DNA of 43,500 nt, taken from the NCBI GenBank assembly GCA_025408445.1, contig JANYIZ010000041.1:1-43500 (forward strand), read 5' to 3'. The translations under genes were made by a program, and so were the position numbers. Positions within the stretch are counted from its first letter, which is position 1; the number at the start of each line of letters is the position of its first letter. The notes under the pieces are model-generated. The model was not told the origin of the DNA, ran no database searches, and saw only the letters and a program-made list of their open reading frames with translations. Origin of the DNA: Frigoribacterium sp. Lineage in GTDB: Bacteria > Actinomycetota > Actinomycetes > Actinomycetales > Microbacteriaceae. Positions 7,789 to 16,359 of this stretch are shown piece by piece.

Positions 7789-8798
7789 AGCCGTGACTTT
7801 CTCGGTGGTTTCGGATCCGCGGTCGTGGCAATCGGGTTTGGCTCCGTGCGTGGGGGACGTGCTCCCTTGATGCTCTCCGCTCCCTCGAAGCCGCTCAGCA
7901 CGATGCTGTTGAGAGCCGGAAGCCTGATGCCCATGGCATCGAGAGCGGTCTTGAGCCGTGCCCGCAGATCCCGTGCCACGTCATCCTTCACGCCCGCCCT
8001 GGTCTTCATGACCAGGCGTATCACAATCGCCTCGGCGGAAATCGACTCGATGCCCCAGATCTCGGGCTTCTCGAGGATGCGGCTGCGCCACTTGGGGTCG
8101 GCGGCCATCTCCGTGCCGATCGTGAGCATCCGCTCCTGAACCGCTGCGACGTCCGCGTCGTAGGGAACGGCGAGGTCGATGATGACTCGCGACCAGCCCT
8201 GCGACATGTTGCCGACCCGGATGATCTCGCCGTTGCGCACGAACCAGACGGTGCCGTTCACGTCGCGGATCTGCGTGATGCGGATGCCGACCGCCTCGAC
8301 GACACCGGTGGCGGGCCCGAGGTCAACGACGTCGCCGACCCCGAGCTGGTCCTCCGCGACCATAAAAAGACCGTTGAGCACGTCTTTTACGATGTTTTGG
8401 GCACCGAAACCCAGGCCGGCACCGAGCGCTGCGGTGATGAGGGCAAAGGATCCGAGGATTTTGTCGTTGATGGTGGTGATGATCGAGAGCACGGCCACGA
8501 CCACGAGCACGACGGCCACGATGTTGTTGAGCACGCTGCCGAGGGTGCGAGTGCGCTGCACTACCCGCACGGCGCTGAGTGGAGACGTAATCAGGGCCTG
8601 CGTGTCCTGCACGTGCTGGCGCTTCTTCACCCCGGTCACAATGCGATTGACCACCCGATCGATCACGATTCGCAGTGCGATGCGCAACGCGACGGCGACA
8701 ACGATGATCAGGATCACCTGCACGAATGTCATCTCGTAGATGTGGCTGACGGCCGCCCAGAAGGCGGTCCATCCATCGATCGCTACCGCAGTCATCAT
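7785..8798 (-). CDS. MscS-type mechanosensitive ion channel
   Basis: A 337-aa small-conductance mechanosensitive channel. Three hydrophobic spans are visible (about 23-45, 88-108 and 115-137). The third is the glycine/alanine-rich pore helix, continuing into GAGLGFGAQNIVKDVLNGLFMVAEDQ and then the beta domain LGVGDVVDLGPATGVVEAVGIRITQIRDVNG, the usual MscS signature. The cytoplasmic C-terminal domain follows and the last 30 residues are basic and proline-rich. It would open on membrane tension after hypo-osmotic shock. Two adjacent ATGs are possible. A TAAACT -10 box lies eight bases before the first, suggesting a leaderless transcript. It is coupled to glbO downstream. Confidence 0.93.
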   Translation of the reverse strand: MMTAVAIDGWTAFWAAVSHIYEMTFVQVILIIVVAVALRIALRIVIDRVVNRIVTGVKKRQHVQDTQALITSPLSAVRVVQRTRTLGSVLNNIVAVVLVVVAVLSIITTINDKILGSFALITAALGAGLGFGAQNIVKDVLNGLFMVAEDQLGVGDVVDLGPATGVVEAVGIRITQIRDVNGTVWFVRNGEIIRVGNMSQGWSRVIIDLAVPYDADVAAVQERMLTIGTEMAADPKWRSRILEKPEIWGIESISAEAIVIRLVMKTRAGVKDDVARDLRARLKTALDAMGIRLPALNSIVLSGFEGAESIKGARPPRTEPNPIATTADPKPPRKSRL

Positions 8799-8806
8799 GG
8801 TGCCCG

Positions 8807-8812
8807 AGTTTA
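8807..8812 (-). promoter_or_regulatory. Candidate -10 element for mscS-glbO
   Basis: TAAACT on the minus strand ends 8 nt before the first ATG of the MscS gene, and there is no Shine-Dalgarno sequence. This fits a leaderless or near-leaderless transcript. Inference from spacing only. Confidence 0.45.
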
Positions 8813-8846
8813 CCGCGGGCGTTTGTGCGCTCCCGTCGGGGGACTG

Positions 8847-9686
8847 TCAGGCGTCCCGGCGCTTGAGGAGCACGCCCGCGATGATCCCGAAGAGCGACAC
8901 CCAGGCCGCGAGCACGAGTAAGCCCAGGCCAGCGTCGAGAATGACGACGTCCTTGATCTGAGGGAGGGGGCCGATCGCGTAGGTCGACATCCGCTGTCCC
9001 GCGGTGCTGGGAAGGAACTCGAGGATGTTCTGAGCCCACGGCGACCGGGTGATGCTGACGAAGATCTGTATGATGATCGGCGCGACGAAGGGCAGGCCGA
9101 TCGCCGCGGAGATCCCGCCTGCGCTGTTGCGGATGATGGTGCTGAGGAAGAGCGCCATCAGGCCGACCAGCGTCATGAAACCGGCGGCGCCGAGGACAGC
9201 GAGCGACACGCGACCGTCTCCAAAATCGAGATTCATGCCCTTGGCATTCAGGAGCGGAGCAGCGATCAGAGCGCTACCTGCAAGTGTGACGAGGGAAATG
9301 ACGAAGGTCGAAACACCGAACACGACGGCCTTGGCGAGCAACGCTGGCAACCGCTTCGGAACCGCCGCAAAAGTGGAGCGGATCATGCCAGTACCGTACT
9401 CGCCGGTGATGACGAGAGCACCGAGCACAGCGATGACGAGCTGGCTGAAAGCGGTTCCGATCGTTGCTTACTGCGCCCAGAATTCCTGATTGAGGACTGG
9501 CGTCCCGTCTTTCGGGGCCGGGACCACGGAGGACAGCAGGAAGGCGAGCCCGAGGTTAATGATCAGAATGATGCCGTAGCACCACACCGTGGAGCGCAGC
9601 GAGGTGAGCTTGATCCACTCCGAGAGCAGCAGCCCCCGGAAGCTGAGCCCTGAGCCGTGGGCTATGTACGTTGTCGTGGTGGTCAT
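8847..9686 (-). pseudogene. ABC transporter permease interrupted by an in-frame stop
   Basis: An ABC-2 type permease of about 280 codons split by a TAA at 9468-9470. The first 72 codons encode a cytosolic start, LLLSEWIKLTSLRSTVW and the first membrane helix, ending FWAQ. The same frame continues after the stop with ATIGTAFSQLVIAVLGALV, then EYGTGMIRSTFAAVPKR and four more helices, ending LLKRRDA. Both halves are in one frame and both look like normal permease, so this is a nonsense change rather than an indel, or a sequencing error. The ATG overlaps the ATPase stop as ATGA. If real, it leaves the ATPase at 9683-10597 without its partner. Internal re-initiation would lose the first helix. Confidence 0.85.
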
Positions 9687-10597
9687 CGGGCAATCCCTCC
9701 GGCGTGATATTCGACTTCGTCCTTGGTCAGGGCGAGGTAGGCGTCTTCGAGCGAACCGGCCTGTGGAGCGAGCTCGTGGAGCACCACACCGTTGCGCGCT
9801 GCGAGCTCACCGATCTGCGGCGCGGTCAGTCCCGTCACCTGCAGAAGGTGGGGCTGGTCATGGGCAACTACGACGTCCGGGGCGGCGAGCAGCGCGGCGA
9901 ATCGCTCGGCATCCGGTGTGCGAACCTGCACGGCGTTACCGGTCGCGAGAGCCACGATGTCGCGGACCGGTGCATCCGCAATGATCCGACCCCGCCCGAG
10001 CACGATGATGTGATCGGCGGTCTGCGCCATTTCGCTCATAAGGTGTGAGGAGAGAAAGATCGTGCGGCCCTCTGAGGCGAGGAAGCGCGTGAGATTACGC
10101 ACCCAGATCACACCCTCGGGGTCGAGCCCGTTGACCGGCTCATCGAGGATCAGCGTGGCCGGGTCCCCGAGAAGGGCTGCGGCGATTCCGAGCCGCTGCC
10201 CCATTCCAAGCGAGAAGCCGCCGACGCGCTTTCGGGCCACGGAATCGAGGCTGGTGAGTCCGATCACCTCATCGACGCGGGCTCGGCCGATGCTGTGGGT
10301 GGCAGCAAGTGCCCGCAGGTGGTTGATCGCCGAGCGACCGGTGTGAACCGCTTTGGCGTCGAGCAGCACACCGACTTCGCGCAGCGGTGCTTTGAGGTCG
10401 GCGTACCGCTTGCCGTTGACCGTCACCGCCCCACTCGACGGTCGGTCGAGCGCGACCACGAGCCGCATCGTCGTCGACTTTCCCGCCCCATTCGGACCGA
10501 GGAAGCCGGTTACCATTCCCGGTTTCACTGAGAAGGTCACGCTGTCGACGGCGGTCTTCGCGCCATAGTGTTTGGTCAGGCCGGTCGCTTCGATCAC
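9683..10597 (-). CDS. ABC transporter ATP-binding protein (exporter type)
   Basis: A 304-aa nucleotide-binding subunit. Motifs in order are Walker [10 protein letters not shown] (about residues 33-41), signature [10 protein letters not shown], Walker [15 protein letters not shown] and the switch His in SSHLMSE. A C-terminal domain of about 90 residues follows, as in drug/antibiotic-export ATPases. The start is the GTG at 10597 with GAGGA seven bases upstream; the 28-codon open extension to 10681 does not look like protein. It overlaps the permease by four bases and would drive export through it, but that permease has an in-frame stop. The substrate is unknown. There is no adjacent sensor gene. 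Confidence 0.92.
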   Translation of the reverse strand: MIEATGLTKHYGAKTAVDSVTFSVKPGMVTGFLGPNGAGKSTTMRLVVALDRPSSGAVTVNGKRYADLKAPLREVGVLLDAKAVHTGRSAINHLRALAATHSIGRARVDEVIGLTSLDSVARKRVGGFSLGMGQRLGIAAALLGDPATLILDEPVNGLDPEGVIWVRNLTRFLASEGRTIFLSSHLMSEMAQTADHIIVLGRGRIIADAPVRDIVALATGNAVQVRTPDAERFAALLAAPDVVVAHDQPHLLQVTGLTAPQIGELAARNGVVLHELAPQAGSLEDAYLALTKDEVEYHAGGIAR

Positions 10598-10696
10598 AAA
10601 ATCATCCTCATGTGTTCGAGCCGAGCGATGGCATCCCTCGAGGGAATCATCCGTCCGGGGGATATTCCGGTGCGCGCCCATGAGTCATCGCCGCAA

Positions 10697-10734
10697 TGGT
10701 CATTCCGGGACGGCGTATCCGCCCGGAATGACCA
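10697..10734 (-). terminator. 13-bp perfect inverted repeat downstream of pepN
   Basis: TGGTCATTCCGGG (10697-10709) pairs perfectly with CCCGGAATGACCA (10722-10734) across a 12-nt loop. It starts 26 bases after the pepN stop on the minus strand and has no U-tract. Terminator of pepN is the simplest reading. It also lies upstream of the ABC ATPase gene, so an operator role is the alternative. Confidence 0.55.
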
Positions 10735-10759
10735 CACTCATTCGGATTGTCGTGCGCGG

Positions 10760-13297
10760 CTAAGCGTCTTTCGATTGCACGGCCAGTGCGCGCTCGACTC
10801 CCGCAAGATTCTCGGTGACGAGACGGCGAAGTGCCGGGATGTCGGGGTTGGTAGCGAGCCAGGACTTCGTCGCGGTGACGAGCGCTTCGGATGCCAGTGG
10901 CGAGGGGTACAGGCCGAGGATGATGTACTCCGCGATCTTGTACGACCGGGTAGCCCAGATGTCGCCAAGGGCCGCGAAATATGGCGCGACCAGGGACTCG
11001 AGAACGCTCGGGTCGTTCACGTGCAGGTAGCCGACGGTCACGTTGTGCACGATCGAGTTCGGCAGGGCATCGCTGTCCACGAGCGAATCAAATGCTCTGC
11101 GCTTGCCCTCGGCGGTGGGGATGGAGGCCGATACCCGCGCCGCCGCCTGTTGGCCGTTGGAAGTGTTGTCGGCCGCGAGGGCGGCGTCGATCTCGGGCTG
11201 GCCGACCACGCCGGTGAGCACGAGTCCCTCCAGGATTTCCCAGCCGAGGTCGGTGTCGATCTCCAGCCCCTCAAGCGGGGCCGAGCCGTCACGAAGTCCG
11301 GTGAGCGCCGCCGCATGCTCGGTCGTCGACGCGTAGGCCGCGAAGAACTTGACGAACTGGAACTGGGCGTCCGAGCCGGGGGCGGCCCCCGTCGCGAGCG
11401 TCCAGAGGCTGTCGCCGATGTGCGTGAGTGTCTCGGTGCGGTGCTCGGGGGCCACGTACTGCTTCGCTGCTAGGCCAAGCTGGCCGAGTGTGGTGCGGAT
11501 GGTGGTGGACTCGGTCTCGCTCGCGATGTTGCCGAGCACCAGGCGCACGTAGTCGCTCGCGGGGCTTTCGCCGTCGCGGGTAGCATCCCACGCCGCGCCC
11601 CAAACGATTGCGCGAGCAAGCGGGTTCTCGATGTGCGCGAGGTGATCGATCGCCACGGCGAGCGAGTCGGGGTCAAGACGGATCTTCGCGTAGGCGAGGT
11701 CATCGTCGTTGAGCAGCACCAGCGCTGGCTTGGTCGTGCCGACGAGCTCGGCGACTTCGGTGCGCACGCTATCCACGTCGAGCTCCACCTGGTGGGTGCG
11801 CACGAGCGCGCCGTCGAACAGGTCATACAGGCCGACCGCTAGGCGGTGCGGGCGGATGGTCGGGTAGTCGGCTGCCGCCGTCTGCACGATGGCGAACGCG
11901 GTGATGACACCCGTTGCACTCGTTTCGATCTCGGGTGTCAGGGTATTGACACCAGCTGTTTCGAGCCAGAGCGCTGACCATCCGCTGAGGTCTCGGCCGC
12001 TTGTGACCTGGAGCTCGGCAAGCAGGTCGCTGAGCTCGGTGTTACCGTATTCGTGCTTTGCAAAATAGGCGGCGACGCCGGCGAAAAAGGCGTCGATTCC
12101 CACCCACGCCACGAGTTGCTTCAGCACCGATCCGCCCTTGGCGTAGGTGATGCCGTCGAAGTTCACCTGCACGGCCTCGAGATCATCGATGGTCGCGACT
12201 ACGGGATGGGTCGACGGCAGCTGGTCCTGGCGGTAGGCCCAGCTCTTCTCCATTGCCTGGAACGTGGTCCAGGCTTCGGTCCATTCCGTAGCTTCTGCGG
12301 TGGCTATCGTGGAGGCCCACTCGGCGAATGACTCGTTTAGCCAGAGGTCGTTCCACCATTTCATGGTCACGAGGTCGCCGAACCACATGTGGGCGAGTTC
12401 GTGCAGGATCGTCACGACGCGGCGCTCTTTGATCGCGTCGGTCACTTTTGACCGGAACACATACGACTCGGTGAACGTCACAGCGCCAGCGTTCTCCATC
12501 GCGCCCGCGTTGAACTCCGGCACGAACAGCTGGTCGTACTTTGCGAATGGGTAGGGGTACTGGAACTTCTCCTCGTAGTAGGCGAAACCCTGGCGAGTCT
12601 TCTCGAAGATGTATTCCGCGTCGAGGTACTGGCTGAGCGACTTGCGGGAGAACAGTCCAAGCGGGATGACACGGCCGCTACGGCTGGTCAGCGCCGACCG
12701 CACGACCGCGTAAGGACCGGCTACGAGCGCGGTTACATAGGAGGACAGGATCGGGGTTGGCTCAAACGTCCAGGTGGCGGACTCGCCGGTAATTACGGGA
12801 TCCGGAGTGGGCGAGTTACTGATTAGCTGCCATGCCGCGGGGGCGGTGACCGTGAATCCGAACGTGGCCTTGAGGTCGGGTTGCTCGAACACCGCGAATA
12901 CACGGCGGGAATCCGGGACCTCAAACTGCGTGTAAAGGTAGACCTCATCGTCGACCGGGTCAACGAAGCGGTGTAGGCCTTCTCCGGTGTTGGTGTACTC
13001 GGCGTCGGCAACGACGGTGAGCACGTTGTGTGCCCCAAGGCCGTCCAACTGGATACGGATGCCATCGTTCACCGCGGCGACATCGAGCTCCGCTGCATTG
13101 AGCGTCACGGAATGAACCGTGCGCGTGAGTGCGTCGATAAAGGTGGACGATCCCGGTGTCGCGTCGAATGTGACGACCGTTGTGCTGCGGAAGATCTCCG
13201 GCCCGGTTGTCAGGTCGAGGGTCACATCGTAATGGCCAACCGAAACGAGCGACTTGCGCTCCTGGGCTTCGACGCGGGTGAGGTTCTCTCCAGGCAA
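10760..13297 (-). CDS. pepN: Aminopeptidase N (M1 family zinc metalloprotease)
   Basis: An 845-aa cytosolic M1 aminopeptidase, the normal length for the actinobacterial enzyme. The N-terminal beta domain is followed by the exopeptidase motif GAMEN (265-269) and the zinc site HELAH (299-303) with the third ligand Glu in NESFAEW (Glu322). The catalytic Tyr region and an ERAP1-like C-terminal helical domain follow. It removes N-terminal residues from peptides. The start is a TTG at 13297 with AAGGAG six bases upstream, which is convincing. An A-T rich stretch with TAGACT just upstream could be its promoter. It diverges from the Rv2466c-like gene with one extra gene between, as in M. tuberculosis around Rv2467. 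Confidence 0.97.
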   Translation of the reverse strand: MPGENLTRVEAQERKSLVSVGHYDVTLDLTTGPEIFRSTTVVTFDATPGSSTFIDALTRTVHSVTLNAAELDVAAVNDGIRIQLDGLGAHNVLTVVADAEYTNTGEGLHRFVDPVDDEVYLYTQFEVPDSRRVFAVFEQPDLKATFGFTVTAPAAWQLISNSPTPDPVITGESATWTFEPTPILSSYVTALVAGPYAVVRSALTSRSGRVIPLGLFSRKSLSQYLDAEYIFEKTRQGFAYYEEKFQYPYPFAKYDQLFVPEFNAGAMENAGAVTFTESYVFRSKVTDAIKERRVVTILHELAHMWFGDLVTMKWWNDLWLNESFAEWASTIATAEATEWTEAWTTFQAMEKSWAYRQDQLPSTHPVVATIDDLEAVQVNFDGITYAKGGSVLKQLVAWVGIDAFFAGVAAYFAKHEYGNTELSDLLAELQVTSGRDLSGWSALWLETAGVNTLTPEIETSATGVITAFAIVQTAAADYPTIRPHRLAVGLYDLFDGALVRTHQVELDVDSVRTEVAELVGTTKPALVLLNDDDLAYAKIRLDPDSLAVAIDHLAHIENPLARAIVWGAAWDATRDGESPASDYVRLVLGNIASETESTTIRTTLGQLGLAAKQYVAPEHRTETLTHIGDSLWTLATGAAPGSDAQFQFVKFFAAYASTTEHAAALTGLRDGSAPLEGLEIDTDLGWEILEGLVLTGVVGQPEIDAALAADNTSNGQQAAARVSASIPTAEGKRRAFDSLVDSDALPNSIVHNVTVGYLHVNDPSVLESLVAPYFAALGDIWATRSYKIAEYIILGLYPSPLASEALVTATKSWLATNPDIPALRRLVTENLAGVERALAVQSKDA

Positions 13298-13352
13298 CTG
13301 CGGCTCCTTCGCTCAATGGATCGTGTCCAAAAAAAGAGTCTAGTTGGACTGG

Positions 13353-14009
13353 TCAGGGCGTCGGCTGGAGTTCTCGGATCGACGGCACTGGTGAGCTCTC
13401 GGCGGTGCAGTCCGCGATAGCGAGGGCGAGCAGTTCGCGGAGCCGCTGGTTCGAGTCCTGCACGCAGGCATCCGCGATGCCCACGACTGCGGTGCGGATG
13501 ATCGCCTCGCTCATGAAGGGAATCGAACTAACGGAGACCGAGCCCATTGACTGCAGAAACTCGCCGGCCCAAGAACTCGCGCCGGGAGTGTCTTCGAGCG
13601 CGCTACGGATCAGTGTGCGACTGCCGCTCGATCCGCTCTCGCCCCAGCCGGCGAGCAATTCGTCGCAGCGAAGCAGGCCTGCGGCGAGAGCTCGCTGGCG
13701 TCCCTCGCTCGCGATTGGCAGGGCGGCGCTCGCAGCACGAACCGCCAGTCGGATGGCGGTGATCGTGCCATCGCCGGTCAGGCCGATGACCGACGGGATC
13801 ATCGTGACCAGCTGGCCCCGCGCGGCATCCGAGGTGCAGTCGTTCACCATCCGGGCCAGGGAGGCGAGCGACGGATCAGTGCAGGAGGGGTGGTCGCTCC
13901 ATTTCTCCCCCGCGAGATACGACGCATACTCCATGAAGCAGGCACCGCGCCGCGGCGTGCGGTGCTTGCCCCGAGACAGGATCGGAAGCAGGACTGGTGT
14001 TGTGCGCAT
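13353..14009 (-). CDS. Conserved actinobacterial hypothetical protein
   Basis: A 218-aa protein beginning MRTTPVLLPILSRGKH. Its N-terminal part has GACFMEYASYLAGEKWSDHP and CTDPSLASLARMVND, a pattern I recall from many actinobacterial proteins of unknown function. The rest is helical, alanine-rich and without membrane spans. The start is the ATG at 14009 with GGAGG five bases upstream; the ATG eight codons earlier has none. It lies 55 bp upstream of pepN on the same strand and may be in one operon with it. The conserved Cys/His positions in the first 60 residues could bind metal (speculative). No function is known to me. Confidence 0.85.
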   Translation of the reverse strand: MRTTPVLLPILSRGKHRTPRRGACFMEYASYLAGEKWSDHPSCTDPSLASLARMVNDCTSDAARGQLVTMIPSVIGLTGDGTITAIRLAVRAASAALPIASEGRQRALAAGLLRCDELLAGWGESGSSGSRTLIRSALEDTPGASSWAGEFLQSMGSVSVSSIPFMSEAIIRTAVVGIADACVQDSNQRLRELLALAIADCTAESSPVPSIRELQPTP

Positions 14010-14133
14010 AAGGGCCTCCGACGACCGGCGCACCCCGTGTCGGCGCGCCCTGTCATTTCAGTGTGCGCCCTACCGGCCGGTGAATCCAGACCCAGATTGG
14101 AATACCCTCACTCATTACTCGGTTACGCGAAAC

Positions 14134-14757
14134 ATGACCGAAACCCGCGTGACTCCGATCGCCGTCGACTTCTGGTTCGACCCCTCCTGTCCGTGGGCTT
14201 GGATGTCCAGCCGCTGGCTCGACCAAGTGGCCACGCTGCGCGATCTCGAGGTGAGCTGGCACGTGATGAGCCTCGCCGTGCTCAACGAGAATGCAACGGA
14301 TCTTTCGGAGGCCTACCGCGAATTCCTCCCGCGGGCGCTCCGATACACGCGGCTGGTCGCGGCAGTCGCTGAAATGCACGGCCAGACCTCGGTGAAACCG
14401 CTGTACGACGCGCTCGGTACGCGCATTCATCCCGGTGAGCGCGCGGACGTCGATGCGATCATCGCCGAGTCCCTCGCCGAGGTCGGACTCCCCGTTTCAC
14501 TCGCGGCCTTCGCGGACTCTGACGAATACGACCCGCAGATGCGCGCGTCGCACTTCGACGGAATCGAGCGAGTCGGGCAGGATGTCGGCACCCCGGTGAT
14601 CGCGATCGGCAACTACGCCTTCTTCGGCCCGGTCATCTCGCCCGCACCGAAAGGCGAACAGGCGGCTGCTCTCTGGGACGGCGTCGTCGCGCTGGCGAGT
14701 TATGACGGCTTCTTCGAGATCAAGCGATCGCGCACCCGAGGCCCCATTTTCGACTAG
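14134..14757 (+). CDS. Rv2466c-like thioredoxin-fold protein (DsbA family) with CPWA site
   Basis: A 207-aa thioredoxin-fold protein with the inserted helical domain of the DsbA/HCCA-isomerase group. FWFDPSCPWAW at residues 13-23 matches M. tuberculosis Rv2466c, a mycothiol-dependent nitroreductase with Cys19-Pro-Trp-Cys22. Here Cys19 is kept but position 22 is Ala. The cis-Pro loop (VGTPVIAIG) is present. The lone Cys could still form a mixed disulfide with mycothiol, but a CXXC disulfide is impossible. A longer open frame runs upstream to 13405 but is the shadow of the gene on the other strand. No good ribosome-binding site precedes the ATG. Position beside pepN and ahead of rpiB-nei matches the Rv2464c-Rv2467 order. 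Confidence 0.88.
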   Translation: MTETRVTPIAVDFWFDPSCPWAWMSSRWLDQVATLRDLEVSWHVMSLAVLNENATDLSEAYREFLPRALRYTRLVAAVAEMHGQTSVKPLYDALGTRIHPGERADVDAIIAESLAEVGLPVSLAAFADSDEYDPQMRASHFDGIERVGQDVGTPVIAIGNYAFFGPVISPAPKGEQAAALWDGVVALASYDGFFEIKRSRTRGPIFD

Positions 14758-14793
14758 CAGCCCTGCACTCCGTGCCGGCGTATCCGCACTCAT

Positions 14794-14859
14794 CTCCGCG
14801 CCCGTAAGTGACACGCGCGCCCGAAGGTGCGGGCGCGCGTGGCACTCATGGGCGCGGAG
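14794..14859 (+). terminator. Long nested stem-loop
   Basis: An inner 12-bp perfect stem (CACGCGCGCCCG, 14812-14823, with 14830-14841) has a 6-nt loop. AGTG (14807-14810) pairs with CACT (14843-14846) beyond one mismatch, and an outer 10-bp stem joins CTCCGCGCCC (14794-14803) to GGGCGCGGAG (14850-14859). It starts 36 bases after the Rv2466c-like stop and ends before the -10 box of the next gene. It is most likely a U-less terminator that insulates the next promoter. Confidence 0.6.
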
Positions 14860-14872
14860 GAGGCGGCAACCG

Positions 14873-14878
14873 TAGTGT
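14873..14878 (+). promoter_or_regulatory. Candidate -10 element of a leaderless gene
   Basis: TAGTGT is followed by six bases and then the ATG at 14885, the spacing expected if transcription starts at the A of the ATG. The same hexamer and spacing recur before 16360. Confidence 0.5.
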
Positions 14879-14884
14879 TGCCCT

Positions 14885-16309
14885 ATGGCCAGCACGGTTT
14901 TCGAACGCTCCGCACCCGACGCCCGCATCATTACCGAGGCCCTGGCGGATGCCCGGCTCGCGCCGTTCTGGCTCGACGACATCGGCCCTCAACTACGCCA
15001 CCCACGGCACTCCGGTACCGCGCACTACGACCTCGCAGTAGTGGGAGCCGGCTACACCGGGCTCTGGACAGCGCTGCAGGCGATCGAGCGTGATCCCGGC
15101 ACGCGAGTGATCGTGCTCGAGGCGAAGACGATCGGCTGGGCGGCGTCCGGGCGCAACGGCGGATTCTGCGAGGCATCCCTCACCCATGGCGAGGCCAACG
15201 GGCTCGCCCGCTTTCCCCGGGAGCTCGAACAGCTCGACCGGCTCGGTGCGGAAAACCTCGACGAGATAGCGGCGACCGTCGACCGGCTCGGGCTGGACTG
15301 CGACTTCGAGCGCACCGGGTCACTCGCGGTGGCGACCGAGCGTTACCAGCTGCCTGAGCTCGGCGCCGCTCACGACGGCGAAGGCGAGCTGTATTACGAC
15401 GCCGAGGGCATCCGCTCGCTGGTCAATTCGCCCACCTACCAGGGCGGCTTGTGGAGCAAGCACGCGACGGCCCTTATCCACCCGGCGAAGCTCGCCGCAG
15501 AACTCGCGCGGGCGTGTATGGAGGCCGGCGTCGATATCCGCGAGAACTCACCGGTGACGGGCATCGACAGCGAGCTGCCGACGGGTGCGGTGACTCTCAC
15601 CACCGATGGCGGCTTCGTCAGCGCCGAGAAGGTTGCCCTTGCCACCAACGTGTTCCCTTCCCTGCTCAAGCGTTACCGCCTTCACACCGTGCCGGTCTAT
15701 GACTACGTGCTCATGACAGAGCCATTGACGGATGCCCAACTCGCCGCCATCGGCTGGGAAGGTCGGCAGGGCGTCGCCGACCTGGCCAACCAGTTTCACT
15801 ACTATCGCCTCAGCGCCGACAACCGCATCCTGTGGGGTGGCTACGACGCGATCTATCACTACGGCGGACGCATCCGTCCGTCGTACGATGACCGGCCGCA
15901 GTCTTTTCAGAGGCTCGCGAGCCACTTCTTCACGACCTTCCCGCAACTCGAAGGCGTGAAGTTCAGCCATCGCTGGGCCGGTGTCATCGACACCAGCACC
16001 CGGTTCTGTGCGTTCTTCGGACTCGCTCGCCGGGGCCGGGTCGCCTACGCCGCCGGCTTCACCGGGCTTGGGGTCGGCGCGAGCCGGTTCGCCGCCAACG
16101 TGATGCTCGACCATCTCTCGGGTGAGCCAACTGAGCGTACCGAGCTCGAGATGGTTCGCTCGACGCCGCTGCCCTTTCCGCCAGAGCCGGCCACCTTCGC
16201 CGGGGTACAGGCCACCAAGTGGGCGCTCGACCGGGCCGACCATAACGACGGGCGTCGCAACCTGCTCCTGAAGACGCTGGATGCGGCGGGGCTCGGCTTC
16301 GATTCCTGA
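14885..16309 (+). CDS. FAD-dependent amine/amino-acid oxidoreductase (DAO family)
   Basis: A 474-aa flavoprotein of the D-amino-acid oxidase fold. The FAD motif YDLAVVGAGYTGLWTALQA is at about 48-66, followed by VIVLEAKTIGWAASGRNGGFC. The latter is typical of the gamma-glutamylputrescine oxidase/glycine oxidase-like group. Near the C terminus GRVAYAAGFTGLGVGASRFAAN closes the FAD site. It would oxidise an amine or amino acid with O2 or another acceptor; the substrate is not deducible. It is cytosolic with no signal peptide. A TAGTGT box six bases ahead suggests leaderless transcription. A cupin follows two genes later, a pairing seen in actinobacteria (memory, not verified). Insertion of this gene group separates the Rv2466c-like gene from rpiB-nei. 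Confidence 0.9.
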   Translation: MASTVFERSAPDARIITEALADARLAPFWLDDIGPQLRHPRHSGTAHYDLAVVGAGYTGLWTALQAIERDPGTRVIVLEAKTIGWAASGRNGGFCEASLTHGEANGLARFPRELEQLDRLGAENLDEIAATVDRLGLDCDFERTGSLAVATERYQLPELGAAHDGEGELYYDAEGIRSLVNSPTYQGGLWSKHATALIHPAKLAAELARACMEAGVDIRENSPVTGIDSELPTGAVTLTTDGGFVSAEKVALATNVFPSLLKRYRLHTVPVYDYVLMTEPLTDAQLAAIGWEGRQGVADLANQFHYYRLSADNRILWGGYDAIYHYGGRIRPSYDDRPQSFQRLASHFFTTFPQLEGVKFSHRWAGVIDTSTRFCAFFGLARRGRVAYAAGFTGLGVGASRFAANVMLDHLSGEPTERTELEMVRSTPLPFPPEPATFAGVQATKWALDRADHNDGRRNLLLKTLDAAGLGFDS

Positions 16310-16335
16310 GCCGCTGACTGTCGCCGCTGACTGTC
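16310..16335 (+). repeat. 13-bp tandem duplication after a stop codon
   Basis: GCCGCTGACTGTC occurs twice in perfect tandem (16310-16322 and 16323-16335), starting at the base after the oxidoreductase stop. It is one of several short duplications at gene junctions in this window. Confidence 0.9.
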
Positions 16336-16347
16336 GGCCCTCCGCAG

Positions 16348-16353
16348 TAGTGT
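16348..16353 (+). promoter_or_regulatory. Candidate -10 element of a leaderless gene
   Basis: TAGTGT ends six bases before the ATG at 16360 and abuts another ATG at 16354. The spacing is identical to that before 14885, favouring 16360 as both transcription and translation start. Confidence 0.5.
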
Positions 16354-16359
16354 ATGGGC

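Noticed and set aside
10568-11473. 301-codon plus-strand frame opposite pepN
   Set aside because: Antisense shadow of pepN; no family signature.
13329-13352. Possible U-tract terminator between the 218-aa gene and pepN
   Set aside because: Seven T on the minus strand follow only a 4-bp stem (AGTC/GACT); too weak, and the stretch may instead be part of the pepN promoter.
13405-14133. Long N-terminal extension of the Rv2466c-like frame
   Set aside because: It is antisense to the better supported 218-aa gene, and the thioredoxin-fold family begins at the ATG at 14134.
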